A stretch of DNA of 64,000 nucleotides from Candidatus Tisiphia endosymbiont of Beris chalybata (GTDB lineage Bacteria > Pseudomonadota > Alphaproteobacteria > Rickettsiales > Rickettsiaceae), in contig NZ_OZ032159.1 in assembly GCF_964026555.1 (NCBI RefSeq), forward strand, positions 1,364,001 to 1,428,000, written 5' to 3'. This document shows, piece by piece, positions 55,872 to 64,000 of this stretch. The position numbers were made by a program, and so were the translations under genes. Each line of letters starts with the position of its first letter. Positions within the stretch are counted from its first letter, which is position 1. Below the pieces are notes generated by a model, which ran no database searches, was not told where the DNA came from, and saw only the letters and a list, made by a program, of their open reading frames with translations.

Positions 55872-56105
55872 ATGCCCAGAAGAGTACTGCAAGGCGTTGT
55901 TGTAAGTTCAAAAAATGACAAAACAATTAAAGTAAGAGTAGAACGTAGATTTAAACATCCTATCTATAAAAAAATTGTCAAAGTTTCTAAAAAATATGCT
56001 GCTCATGATCCAGAGAATAGTCATAAAGAGGGGGATAAAGTTAGTATAATAGAAAGCCGTCCGATCTCAAAAACTAAGTCTTGGTTAGTAGTACGAGAAG
56101 AATAA
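55872..56105 (+). CDS. rpsQ: 30S ribosomal protein S17
   Basis: 77 residues. [34 protein letters not shown] and [18 protein letters not shown] identify this early 16S-binding OB-fold protein. Four bases after rpmC. Confidence 0.96.
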   Translation: MPRRVLQGVVVSSKNDKTIKVRVERRFKHPIYKKIVKVSKKYAAHDPENSHKEGDKVSIIESRPISKTKSWLVVREE

Positions 56106-56171
56106 TTTTTATCTTTCGTTATTATTGCAGTTATTTTGTTATGTTATTAAATTTGTAGTGGAAGTTTGTTT

Positions 56172-56540
56172 ATGATTCAGATGGAAAGCGTCTTAAATGT
56201 TGCCGATAATTCTGGGGCAAAAAAAGTTAGATGTATTAAAGTACTTGGCGGTTCTCATCATATGATAGCAAATCTTGGAGATGTTATTGTAGTATCTATA
56301 GTAGAAGCATTGCCTGGTAAAAAGGTTAAAAGTGGGGATGTACATAAGGCTTTAATTGTGAGGACAAAGTCAGGGGTTAGAAGAGCAGATGGTAGCACAA
56401 TTAAATTTGATACTAATTCTGCAGTGCTGCTAGATAAGCAGGGGGAGCCAATGGGCACTAGAGTATTTGGTACGGTGACTAGAGAATTAAGAGCGAAAAA
56501 GTTTGTTAAAATTATGTCGCTTGCAGAGGAGGTGTTATAA
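56172..56540 (+). CDS. rplN: 50S ribosomal protein L14
   Basis: 122 residues from the ATG at 56172, exactly the standard length; an in-frame TTG at 56166 is less likely. [20 protein letters not shown] and the C-terminal REL. At the subunit interface it is the target of silencing factor RsfS. Preceded by a 66-base gap, larger than most in this cluster. Confidence 0.97.
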   Translation: MIQMESVLNVADNSGAKKVRCIKVLGGSHHMIANLGDVIVVSIVEALPGKKVKSGDVHKALIVRTKSGVRRADGSTIKFDTNSAVLLDKQGEPMGTRVFGTVTRELRAKKFVKIMSLAEEVL

Positions 56541-56870
56541 ATGATAAAACTAAAAGTTAGGAAAGGGGATGCAGTTGTTGTTATTACCGGAAAAAATAAA
56601 GGTAAAAAAGGTACGATATTAAAGATTTTACCCAAAGAAAATAAAGCTATTGTGTCTGGGGTAAATATTGTGCGTAGACATACTAAACCTACCCAAGCAA
56701 GTGAGGGGGGAATAATAGCTAAAGAACTACCTATCCATATTTCTAATATAGCGCATGTAGATCCTAAGACGGGTTCCAGTACTAAGATTGGTTTTAGTAT
56801 TTTAGAAGATGGTACTAAAGTAAGAATAGCAAAAAAATCTGGGGAAGTTATTGATAAGGAAGGTAAATAA
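56541..56870 (+). CDS. rplX: 50S ribosomal protein L24
   Basis: 109 residues with a KOW motif at the N terminus ([22 protein letters not shown], read in two parts) and [16 protein letters not shown]. Starts 50S assembly. Stop overlaps rplE start (TAATG). Confidence 0.96.
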   Translation: MIKLKVRKGDAVVVITGKNKGKKGTILKILPKENKAIVSGVNIVRRHTKPTQASEGGIIAKELPIHISNIAHVDPKTGSSTKIGFSILEDGTKVRIAKKSGEVIDKEGK

Positions 56871-57412
56871 TGTTACTTAGATTTAAAGAATTATATATTA
56901 AAGAAATTTTAACAAATTTACAAAATAAGTTTGTTTATAATAACAAGCATCAGCTGCCTAAAATTGACAAAATAGTTATTAATATGGGTGTTGGTGAAGC
57001 AGTAGCAGATTCTAAAGTGATTAATAATGCTATCAATGATTTAACCCTGATTTCAGGGCAAAAACCTTTAGTGATAAAAGCAAAAAAATCTATCGCTACT
57101 TTTAAATTACGTGAAGGAATGAAAGTAGGTTGTAAAGTGACTTTGCGAAAAGATAGAATGTATGATTTTTTAGAAAGGTTAGTTATTGTTGCCTTGCCAC
57201 GGGTTAAAGAGTTTAGAGGATTTTCAACCAAAAGCTTTGATGGAAATGGTAATTTTACCTTTGGCATCAAAGAACAGATAGTTTTTCCTGAAATTAATTA
57301 CGATAAAGTAGATGTAATTCGGGGTATGGATATAACCATTGTTACAAGTGCGAAAACTAATGAAGAAGGAAAATTTTTACTGTCAGGCTTTAATTTGCCT
57401 TTTTATAATTAA
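56870..57412 (+). CDS. rplE: 50S ribosomal protein L5
   Basis: 180 residues. [36 protein letters not shown] and [21 protein letters not shown] are typical. Binds 5S rRNA in the central protuberance. Confidence 0.97.
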   Translation: MLLRFKELYIKEILTNLQNKFVYNNKHQLPKIDKIVINMGVGEAVADSKVINNAINDLTLISGQKPLVIKAKKSIATFKLREGMKVGCKVTLRKDRMYDFLERLVIVALPRVKEFRGFSTKSFDGNGNFTFGIKEQIVFPEINYDKVDVIRGMDITIVTSAKTNEEGKFLLSGFNLPFYN

Positions 57413-57429
57413 TTATTTAGAAGAAAAAA

Positions 57430-57735
57430 ATGGCTAAAGTAAGTTCTATACAAAAGAATAACCGAAGAAAACAAATGGCCCAACGTTTATACACTAAGCG
57501 TGTTAAACTAAAAGAAAAAATTTATGATAAAACTTTATCTTTAGAAGAAAGATTTGCACTAGTTATGCTCCTAGCTAAATTACCGAGAGATTCTGCTCCA
57601 ATTAGAATCAGAAATAGATGTGAAATTACAGGACGTCCTAGAGGAGTATATAATAAATTCGGATTATCAAGGAATAAATTAAGAGAGCTTGGGAGTAAAG
57701 GTTTAGTGCCTGGGTTAATAAAAGCAAGTTGGTAA
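57430..57735 (+). CDS. rpsN: 30S ribosomal protein S14
   Basis: 101 residues, the long zinc-free form (no CxxC pairs). [35 protein letters not shown] and [15 protein letters not shown]. 30S head. Confidence 0.96.
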   Translation: MAKVSSIQKNNRRKQMAQRLYTKRVKLKEKIYDKTLSLEERFALVMLLAKLPRDSAPIRIRNRCEITGRPRGVYNKFGLSRNKLRELGSKGLVPGLIKASW

Positions 57736-57754
57736 AATAATAGGTTTATTTAAT

Positions 57755-58153
57755 ATGTCAATGACAGATAGTATTGCAGATATGTTGACTAGAATTAGAA
57801 ATGGTCAAAAAAGTAAGCTAATAAGTGTATCTCTGCCCGGTTCAAAAATAAAATGTGCTATTTTAAGGGTATTAGAAGGAGAAGGCTACATAAAAGGTTA
57901 TGGAGTTTCTCAGGATAAAAATATAAGCCAGATAGATGTGTATTTAAAATATTCTATTAAAGGAAATCCTGCTATATGTAAAATTGATAGGGTGTCCAAG
58001 CCCGGAAAAAGAGTATATTCCTCTATAAATAAGTTAAAAGGATATTATAATAATATGGGGATTTATATTCTGTCTACTTGTCGAGGGGTATTGTCTGATA
58101 GGGAAGCTCAAGAACAGAAGGTAGGCGGCGAAGTAATTTGTAAAGTGTTTTAA
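57755..58153 (+). CDS. rpsH: 30S ribosomal protein S8
   Basis: 132 residues. [32 protein letters not shown] and the C-terminal [20 protein letters not shown]. Central 16S-domain protein; S8 is the regulator of the spc operon in E. coli, but no target hairpin was recognised here. Confidence 0.96.
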   Translation: MSMTDSIADMLTRIRNGQKSKLISVSLPGSKIKCAILRVLEGEGYIKGYGVSQDKNISQIDVYLKYSIKGNPAICKIDRVSKPGKRVYSSINKLKGYYNNMGIYILSTCRGVLSDREAQEQKVGGEVICKVF

Positions 58154-58162
58154 GGGATAAAA

Positions 58163-58696
58163 ATGTCACGTGTTGGAAAGTTGCCGGTATTTATACCTTC
58201 AGAGGTACAAGTTGAGTTGAATGGGCTGCAGATTAACGTAACCGGCCCGCGAGGGAAGTTAACTAAAACTTTTTGTGGAAATATAGTCATTTCTTTGCAA
58301 GATCGCTTACTATTTGTTAAACCATTAACAAATAGTAAAAAGGCCAGAAGTATGTGGGGCACCGCAAACAGAATTATCAATAATATGGTAAAAGGGGTTA
58401 AAGAAGGGTTTGTAGTAGAGTTGGAAGTGAATGGAATAGGCTATAAAGCATGGGTAAAAGATCAATATTTAAACCTAATGCTTGCTAAAAGCCATAACAC
58501 TAAAATAGAAATACCTGTAAACATTAAAGTTAACGTGCCAAAACAAAATCAGATTATTTTAGAAGGTGCAGATAAAGAGCAATTAGGCCAGTTTCAAGCT
58601 ATTATTAAAAGACAAAGGCCGCCTGAGCCATATAAAGGTAAGGGTATTAAAAAGAAAGGACAATACGTTCAAAGAAAAGAAGGCAAGAAGAATTAA
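58163..58696 (+). CDS. rplF: 50S ribosomal protein L6
   Basis: 177 residues. [39 protein letters not shown] and the C-terminal [18 protein letters not shown]. Near the factor-binding site. Confidence 0.97.
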   Translation: MSRVGKLPVFIPSEVQVELNGLQINVTGPRGKLTKTFCGNIVISLQDRLLFVKPLTNSKKARSMWGTANRIINNMVKGVKEGFVVELEVNGIGYKAWVKDQYLNLMLAKSHNTKIEIPVNIKVNVPKQNQIILEGADKEQLGQFQAIIKRQRPPEPYKGKGIKKKGQYVQRKEGKKN

Positions 58697-58712
58697 AAAT
58701 TAAGAGTAAAAT

Positions 58713-59069
58713 ATGCGTAATGCAAAGTTAAAATTTGAAACTAGAAAACTCAGGATTAGAAAAACAATATCACAAGTTTCTAATAGGATTAGATTATCTA
58801 TTTTTAAGTCAGGGAAGCATATCTATGCGCAAGTTATAGATGATAAACAATCTATAACAGTCACTTCGGCTTCTACTTTAGACAAGGAAATTAGGCAGCT
58901 TAAAAAATCAAATTGTAATATTAGTGCGGCTATAAAAGTGGGAGAACTAATAGGGGAACGCGCTGTACTTAAAGGAGTAGAAGAAGTGGTATTTGACAAA
59001 GGTGGTTATAAATATCATGGTATTGTTAAGGCATTGGCTGATGCAGCAAGAAACAAAATAAAATTTTAA
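58713..59069 (+). CDS. rplR: 50S ribosomal protein L18
   Basis: 118 residues. [18 protein letters not shown], then GELIGERAV and [22 protein letters not shown]. 5S rRNA binding protein with L5. Confidence 0.96.
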   Translation: MRNAKLKFETRKLRIRKTISQVSNRIRLSIFKSGKHIYAQVIDDKQSITVTSASTLDKEIRQLKKSNCNISAAIKVGELIGERAVLKGVEEVVFDKGGYKYHGIVKALADAARNKIKF

Positions 59070-59083
59070 GTTTAGGTTTTAAA

Positions 59084-59617
59084 ATGGCTAAAGCTACAAA
59101 AAATATTGGTGAAGCATTATCGGAAACGCTAGTAGATGTTAGTAGAGTTACTAAAGTAGTAAAAGGGGGCAGAAAATTTTCTTTTTCTGCTTGTATAGTG
59201 ACAGGAGATAAAGCCGGCAAGGTTGGATATGGCCATGGTAAAGCGAAAGAAGTAACGGAAGCCCGGGCTAAAGCTACACAAGAAGCAAGAAAAAATATAA
59301 CTAAAATTCCTCTTTATCAAGGTAGGACAATCCACCATGATGTTATAGGTAGAAGTGGGGCGGCGAAAGTTATTTTAAGAAGAGCTAAAGCTGGTACGGG
59401 TGTAATTGCTGGGGGAGCAATGAGGGCTATTTTTGATTCTTTAGGGATTCATGATATTGTTGCTAAATCTTTAGGATCTAATAATGTATATGCGATGATT
59501 TCAGCAACTTTTGACGCTTTATCTCAACTTTCTTCTCCTAGAAATATTGCTGAAAGGAGAGGAAAAAAAATTAATGAAGTATCTACTAAAAATTATAAAG
59601 TTAGCACACAATTATAA
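59084..59617 (+). CDS. rpsE: 30S ribosomal protein S5
   Basis: 177 residues. DsRBD-like half [19 protein letters not shown] with [15 protein letters not shown], and C-terminal [23 protein letters not shown] with [14 protein letters not shown]. Lines the mRNA entry and affects accuracy. Followed by an unusual 235-base gap. Confidence 0.97.
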   Translation: MAKATKNIGEALSETLVDVSRVTKVVKGGRKFSFSACIVTGDKAGKVGYGHGKAKEVTEARAKATQEARKNITKIPLYQGRTIHHDVIGRSGAAKVILRRAKAGTGVIAGGAMRAIFDSLGIHDIVAKSLGSNNVYAMISATFDALSQLSSPRNIAERRGKKINEVSTKNYKVSTQL

Positions 59618-59852
59618 TTGAATAAACCTTTATTTTATGTCATAGAGTTATTAGCTTAATAGAGAAAAACTTATTTTAGAAGAGAGTAAGGTAAGTGAAT
59701 ACGGCATCTAAGATAAGAGGGAGAGAAATATAATGCTAAAAATTTTTTTAGAGAAGTAAAACTAAAACACCTAGTATAAAAATAAATTTATCTAATAACT
59801 TGATTTAAAATTACTTTTTACTAAATGGAAGCAAAAATTAAGTGTAGGAACT
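59618..59852. other. 235-base gap inside the spc gene cluster
   Basis: AT-rich, with no gene longer than nine codons and no PE copy. Genes around it are spaced 1-20 bases apart, so the gap may hold a second promoter or processing site for rpmD-rplO-secY. I could not find convincing promoter boxes. Confidence 0.5.
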
Positions 59853-60068
59853 ATGGCTACTGATAATCAAGTACAAAAAATAAACAATTCAAGAATTAAA
59901 ATTACTCAAGTTGGGAGTAAGATAGGGCGTAAATATATTCAAGAGCAAACTTTAATTGGTCTGGGATTAAATAAAATGCATAAATTCGTTATTTTAGAAA
60001 ATACTAATTCTATTAGAGGGATGATTCAAAAGGTACAGCATTTATTAAAAGTTGAAAACATAAATTAG
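59853..60068 (+). CDS. rpmD: 50S ribosomal protein L30
   Basis: 71 residues. Core [31 protein letters not shown] (cited by its ends) is the L30 ferredoxin-like fold; short and diverged at the N terminus. Ten bases before rplO. Confidence 0.92.
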   Translation: MATDNQVQKINNSRIKITQVGSKIGRKYIQEQTLIGLGLNKMHKFVILENTNSIRGMIQKVQHLLKVENIN

Positions 60069-60078
60069 AGTTTAGAAA

Positions 60079-60534
60079 ATGAAGTTAAATGAATTGTCTA
60101 ATAATTTAGGGGCAAAGAAAGAGAAAAAAAGAGTAGGCCGGGGTATCGGAAGTGGAAAAGGTAAAACCTGTGGTAGAGGAGTTAAAGGGCAAAAATCTAG
60201 GTCAGGAGTAGCAATTACAGGATTTGAAGGGGGACAAATGCCTATTATTAAGAGGCTGCCAAAAAGAGGTTTTAGTTGCCCTAATGCTAAAAAATATCAA
60301 ATTATAAATATCCTGGATATAGAACTTGTAATAGCGGAAGGCAGATTGAGCAATAATGAAGTAATAACAAAAGCAAAAATGTTGCAATTAGGTTTAATAA
60401 AAAAAACTACTGCCCTAGTAAAATTACTTTCCACAAGAAGTAATGAATTTAATAGCGCTATGTCATTTCAATTAGATGCTTATTCAGCAAATGCGAAGAG
60501 AATAATTGAGCAATCTGGCGGCCAAATATTATAA
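60079..60534 (+). CDS. rplO: 50S ribosomal protein L15
   Basis: 151 residues. Glycine-rich N terminus [28 protein letters not shown] and [18 protein letters not shown]. Late assembly protein. Its gene precedes secY, as in most bacteria. Confidence 0.96.
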   Translation: MKLNELSNNLGAKKEKKRVGRGIGSGKGKTCGRGVKGQKSRSGVAITGFEGGQMPIIKRLPKRGFSCPNAKKYQIINILDIELVIAEGRLSNNEVITKAKMLQLGLIKKTTALVKLLSTRSNEFNSAMSFQLDAYSANAKRIIEQSGGQIL

Positions 60535-60537
60535 TTT

Positions 60538-61839
60538 ATGAGCTTAAATTCCACAAAAAAATCTAATCAGGACTTAATTAGTAGAATTATTTTTACTATT
60601 TTAGCGCTTGTAGTCTGTAGAATTGGTTCTTTTATTCCGATCGCAGGTATTGATTCAATAGCCCTGCATACAGTAGTTCAGCAGAACCAATCAGGGATAT
60701 TAGGGATGTTTAATATGCTATCTGGAGGTTCTCTAGGCAGGATGTCTATTTTTGCTCTAGCAATTATGCCCTATATAACGGCATCAATTATTATTCAATT
60801 GATGACAATAGCCTATAAGCCTTTAGAGAATTTAAAGAAAGAAGGAGAGTCAGGTAAGAGAAAAATCAACCAACTCTCTAGATATCTAACAGTTTTATTA
60901 GCTTCTTTTCAAGCATATGGGGTTGCAATAAGTTTAGAAAATGCTGTAACTAATGTAGGACCAGTAGTTATTATCCCCGGGTTAATTTTTAAAGTTACTA
61001 CTGTAATTACTCTAGTAGTAGGAACTATGTTTCTTATGTGGCTTGGGGAGCAAATTTCTGGTCGAGGGGTTGGTAATGGATCTTCCTTAATTATATTTAT
61101 AGGTATAGTGTCGGGGGTACCTAGCGCTGTTATAAACATGTTCGAATTGTCTAGGAATGGAGGCTTATCTCCTATAATAGTAATTGCTATTTGTTTGGGG
61201 ATCATTCTTATTGTTACTATGATAATTTTCTTTGAAAAAGCCCAAAGGAAAATTTTAGTGCAATATCCTAAAAGACAGGTAGGTAATAAAATTTATGGAG
61301 GGGAAGCAACCCATATGCCTCTTAAGCTTAATACCGCCGGGGTGATTCCGCCGATATTTGCTAGTTCGATTTTGTTGTTTCCTATTACAATTGCTAATTT
61401 TTCTAATAAACAATCCGAGACTATGAATTGGTTAACCTTCCATTTAGGGCATGGAAAACCTTTATATATATTGTTATATATTACCTTAATAATGTTTTTT
61501 AGTTTTTTTTATACAGCAATAGTGTTTAATTCCGAGGAAACTGCAAATAATTTAAAAAAGTATGGTGCTTATATTCCGGGGAAAAGACCTGGGAAAAATA
61601 CAGCAGAGTATTTTGATTACTTGCTCACTAGATTAACAGTGATAGGGGCGGTCTATTTAAGTTGTATTTGTGTAGTACCAGAAATGATAATGAACCAGTA
61701 TGCGGTCTCTTTTTCCTTAGGGGGTACGAGTTTTTTAATTGTTGTTAATGTGGTCTTAGATACCTTTACCCAAGTTCAATCTTATTTATTTAGTAGTAGG
61801 TATGAAGGATTGATTAAAAAAATGAAGTTAAAAAATTAG
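60538..61839 (+). CDS. secY: Preprotein translocase subunit SecY
   Basis: 433 residues, ten membrane helices. Plug region [23 protein letters not shown] (in two parts), [33 protein letters not shown] and the cytosolic loop PGKRPGKNT. The channel works with SecE and the SecG encoded at 11.6 kb. Three bases after rplO. Confidence 0.97.
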   Translation: MSLNSTKKSNQDLISRIIFTILALVVCRIGSFIPIAGIDSIALHTVVQQNQSGILGMFNMLSGGSLGRMSIFALAIMPYITASIIIQLMTIAYKPLENLKKEGESGKRKINQLSRYLTVLLASFQAYGVAISLENAVTNVGPVVIIPGLIFKVTTVITLVVGTMFLMWLGEQISGRGVGNGSSLIIFIGIVSGVPSAVINMFELSRNGGLSPIIVIAICLGIILIVTMIIFFEKAQRKILVQYPKRQVGNKIYGGEATHMPLKLNTAGVIPPIFASSILLFPITIANFSNKQSETMNWLTFHLGHGKPLYILLYITLIMFFSFFYTAIVFNSEETANNLKKYGAYIPGKRPGKNTAEYFDYLLTRLTVIGAVYLSCICVVPEMIMNQYAVSFSLGGTSFLIVVNVVLDTFTQVQSYLFSSRYEGLIKKMKLKN

Positions 61840-61913
61840 TATACATTAAAAATCTAATTTATATTTTATAACATAAAAATATGTAGTTATTTTATGCCAA
61901 AAATGAGTTTAAA

Positions 61914-62552
61914 GTGATTATAGCACTTATGGGCCCCCCTGGTTCAGGAAAAGGAACTCAAGGAAAGTTATTAGCCAAAAAATTAAATTTACCACATATA
62001 TCTATCGGAGATATATTTAGAGGCATGGTAAAAGCTGAGAATAATGACAGTAAATTATTACAATTTTATATGTCCCAGGGTAAATTAGTACCTTCTGAAT
62101 TAGTTAATGATATAGTACATAAGTTTTTATCTCAAAAAAAATATGAGAAGGGGTATATTTTAGATGGATACCCTCGTAATTTAGCGCAAGCGAAATATTT
62201 TAATATTTTAGTAAAGCAAGATATTAAAATATTGTTTTTTTCTATAGAGGATCAAACAATTATTAAAAGAATCCTTGGTAGATTTAGCTGTATAAACTGT
62301 GGTCAAATCTATAATAGATTTTTTATTAAGTTAAAAGCTGATAATATTTGTGATGTTTGTGGCTCAAATCAATTTATTCATAGACAAGATGATGATGAAC
62401 AAACAATTAAACAAAGAATAGAAGAATATAAAATAGAAACTAATCCATTAATGGATTATTATAAAAGTAATCAGCAGTTACATAGCATTGATGCTAACGA
62501 GAATAGGGAAGATATAGAACTCGCCATAGACAAGCTATTAAAAACAGTTTGA
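61914..62552 (+). CDS. adk: Adenylate kinase
   Basis: 212 residues, GTG start. P-loop GPPGSGKGTQGK at the N terminus, ISIGDIFRGM, DGYPRNLAQA. The LID has four Cys (CINCGQIY and CDVCG), so it is the zinc-binding type. Interconverts AMP, ADP and ATP. Lies between secY and rpsM, a common order. Confidence 0.96.
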   Translation: MIIALMGPPGSGKGTQGKLLAKKLNLPHISIGDIFRGMVKAENNDSKLLQFYMSQGKLVPSELVNDIVHKFLSQKKYEKGYILDGYPRNLAQAKYFNILVKQDIKILFFSIEDQTIIKRILGRFSCINCGQIYNRFFIKLKADNICDVCGSNQFIHRQDDDEQTIKQRIEEYKIETNPLMDYYKSNQQLHSIDANENREDIELAIDKLLKTV

Positions 62553-62612
62553 CTTTATGGTATATTTTTATATTATCCCTTTTAGCTGTTATAGAAATTT
62601 TGGAGGTTATTT

Positions 62613-62990
62613 GTGGCAAGGATAGCAAGTGTTAATATTCCAGTACACAAAAGATTAATAATAAGTTTGACGTATATTTATGGGCTTGGTGATTCCGCTG
62701 CAGGAGAAATATGTCGAAAGGCTAGAATATCCGAAAGTAAACGAGTGAAAGAATTAACCGATCAAGAGCTTATTGTTTTGCGTGGTATTATTGAAAAAGA
62801 ATATAAGGTTGAAGGAGACTTACGAAGAGAAGTAAATCTTAATATTAAGAAGAAAAAGGATATTAGATGTTATCAAGGACTTAGACATATAAGGAAACTG
62901 CCGGTTCGTGGTCAAAATACTCACTCTAATGCGAGGACAAGAAAAGGAAAAGCAGTGGCAATTGCTGGTAAGAAAAAAGTTACAAAGTAA
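62613..62990 (+). CDS. rpsM: 30S ribosomal protein S13
   Basis: 125 residues, GTG start with TTGGAGG 10-16 bases upstream. [23 protein letters not shown] and the C-terminal RGLPVRGQ-type segment [20 protein letters not shown]. 30S head, contacts P-site tRNA. Confidence 0.97.
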   Translation: MARIASVNIPVHKRLIISLTYIYGLGDSAAGEICRKARISESKRVKELTDQELIVLRGIIEKEYKVEGDLRREVNLNIKKKKDIRCYQGLRHIRKLPVRGQNTHSNARTRKGKAVAIAGKKKVTK

Positions 62991-63002
62991 TATGGTATAA
63001 TA

Positions 63003-63389
63003 ATGAGTCAGGTTAGCAGTAAAATCAAGAAAAAAAAGAAAAATATAACTCTTGGAGTTGTGCATATAAAGACAACTTTTAATAATACTATTGTTACTTT
63101 TACGGATGTGCAGGGGAATGCTATAGCGTTCTCTACTGCGGGTACTAATGGTTTTAAAGGGGCTAGGAAAGCTACTCCTTATGCTGCTCAAGTAACGGTA
63201 GATAAAGCATCTGAGTTAGCAAAAGAGCATGGTATGAAAACTGTCTCAATTAGAGTGCAGGGTGCTGGTGCTCAAAGAGAATCTGCTATGAGAGCAGTTT
63301 TTAGCCAAAATTTTATAGTAACATTAATTCTAGATGTTTCCCCAGTGCCGCATAATGGTGTTAGATCACCAAAAAGAAGAAGAGTATAG
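63003..63389 (+). CDS. rpsK: 30S ribosomal protein S11
   Basis: 128 residues. [35 protein letters not shown] and the C-terminal [15 protein letters not shown]. Platform protein near the anti-Shine-Dalgarno end of 16S rRNA. Confidence 0.97.
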   Translation: MSQVSSKIKKKKKNITLGVVHIKTTFNNTIVTFTDVQGNAIAFSTAGTNGFKGARKATPYAAQVTVDKASELAKEHGMKTVSIRVQGAGAQRESAMRAVFSQNFIVTLILDVSPVPHNGVRSPKRRRV

Positions 63390-63407
63390 AAGTTCAATAG
63401 GTAAGAA

Positions 63408-64000
63408 ATGTTATCGTTAAATAAAAACTGGAACTCCCTAATAAAACCCTCCAAAATAGTTTATGACAACCCAGCGGGGAATAATTATATGGCAAAGGTT
63501 ATTGTCGAACCTTTAGAGAGAGGATTTGGTTTGACAGTAGGGAATGCTATGAGAAGAATTTTACTCTCATCTCTTCAAGGGGCAGCTATAACCTCAATTA
63601 AAATCCCAGGGGTTGTTCATGAATTTTCTGCTATTCCTGGGGTTAAAGAAGATTTAGTTGATGTAGTATTAAACCTTAAGTCCGTAGTGATTAAAATGCA
63701 TGCTTCAGGCAGAAGAACGGTCAGATTAAATGCTATCGGTCCTTGTATAGTAACTGCTGGTATGATCACTGCAAGTCATGATGTAGAGATACTATCGCCC
63801 GATCATATAATTTGTACTTTAGCAAAAGGTGCGCAGCTGGAGATGGAGTTAGGGTGCGAAACAGGTAAAGGATATGTCCCTGCTATAAGCAATGAAGATA
63901 GTAGTTCAGCAATAGAAGTAATACCGATAGATGCTTTATTTAGTCCAGTAAAGCAAGTAACTTATAAGATAGAGAATACTCGGGTAGGGCAAGTTACAGA
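63408..64000 (+). CDS. rpoA: RNA polymerase alpha subunit, 3' partial
   Basis: ATG at 63408, 18 bases after rpsK, open to the right edge (about 197 residues visible). N-terminal domain: [44 protein letters not shown] and the beta-contact region. The alpha dimer is the platform on which beta and beta' assemble. The C-terminal DNA-binding domain is outside the window. Confidence 0.97.
   Translation, partial: MLSLNKNWNSLIKPSKIVYDNPAGNNYMAKVIVEPLERGFGLTVGNAMRRILLSSLQGAAITSIKIPGVVHEFSAIPGVKEDLVDVVLNLKSVVIKMHASGRRTVRLNAIGPCIVTAGMITASHDVEILSPDHIICTLAKGAQLEMELGCETGKGYVPAISNEDSSSAIEVIPIDALFSPVKQVTYKIENTRVGQVT

Overview
The window looks like part of the chromosome of a Rickettsiaceae-type alphaproteobacterium, an obligate intracellular member of the Rickettsiales. 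The evidence is the strong AT bias, a 5-aminolevulinate synthase (HemA), a membrane retropepsin like Rickettsia APRc, a PhaB-type reductase, the order tuf-rpsJ-rplC with no rpsL/rpsG/fusA in front of tuf, and large numbers of short palindromic elements, one of which translates like rickettsial palindromic element RPE1. The genes kdsA, murA and murJ suggest that both LPS Kdo and peptidoglycan precursors are made. I cannot assign the genus from sequence alone.

Layout. 1-3.6 kb: the 3' part of a degenerate AmiD-like amidase, an IS4-family element that sits inside a palindromic element, and tRNA-Arg and tRNA-His among repeats. 3.6-10.0 kb (minus strand): a coupled pair (exported barrel-like protein and GT2 glycosyltransferase), and a (p)ppGpp synthetase-TPR fusion; the GT2 and synthetase genes carry in-frame palindromic inserts. 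10.7-12.6 kb: tpiA-secG-kdsA. 12.9-15.9 kb: a PpiD/SurA-like chaperone and a proline-rich ankyrin protein, convergent on a perfect hairpin. 17.2-23.0 kb: hpf, tRNA-Val, cmk-rpsA, murA. 23.2-26.9 kb (minus): nuoF, retropepsin, glnQ-like ATPase, MBL hydrolase. 26.9-35.0 kb: PAP2 phosphatase, a tiny zinc-finger gene, an exported NB-ARC/TPR protein, mutL, hemA, and a DUF1207 protein. 35.8-39.3 kb: a Cys-rich zinc-metalloprotease gene broken by an IS982-family element and a frameshift. 39.5-49.2 kb: pta-ackA, murJ, csp, rhlE-like helicase, tRNA-Leu, nfu, phaB, rlmB-like methyltransferase. 49.65-64 kb: tRNA-Tyr, tRNA-Gly, tuf and the S10-spc-alpha ribosomal cluster, running into rpoA at the right edge.

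Repeats. I separate the short elements into families, called PE-A to PE-I here. PE-A (~146 bp, ends TAGACCTCTTGCATAACC) and PE-B (~146 bp, ends TAGACTTCCTGCATAAGTCG) have long terminal inverted repeats. PE-C (~128 bp, TATACT...AGTATA), PE-D (~150 bp), PE-E (~130 bp), PE-F (107 bp) and PE-G (107 bp) have other ends; PE-H (~138 bp) ends in AGGTTCTGTGAA. PE-I is GC-rich and was seen once complete. A to E share a central palindromic core of the form CACGTAC-N4/5-GTACGC. They are nested in one another, supply stop codons to kdsA and rlmB, lie in frame inside two genes, and are absent from 49.2-64 kb. This layered, frame-friendly repeat system is the most unusual feature of the window.
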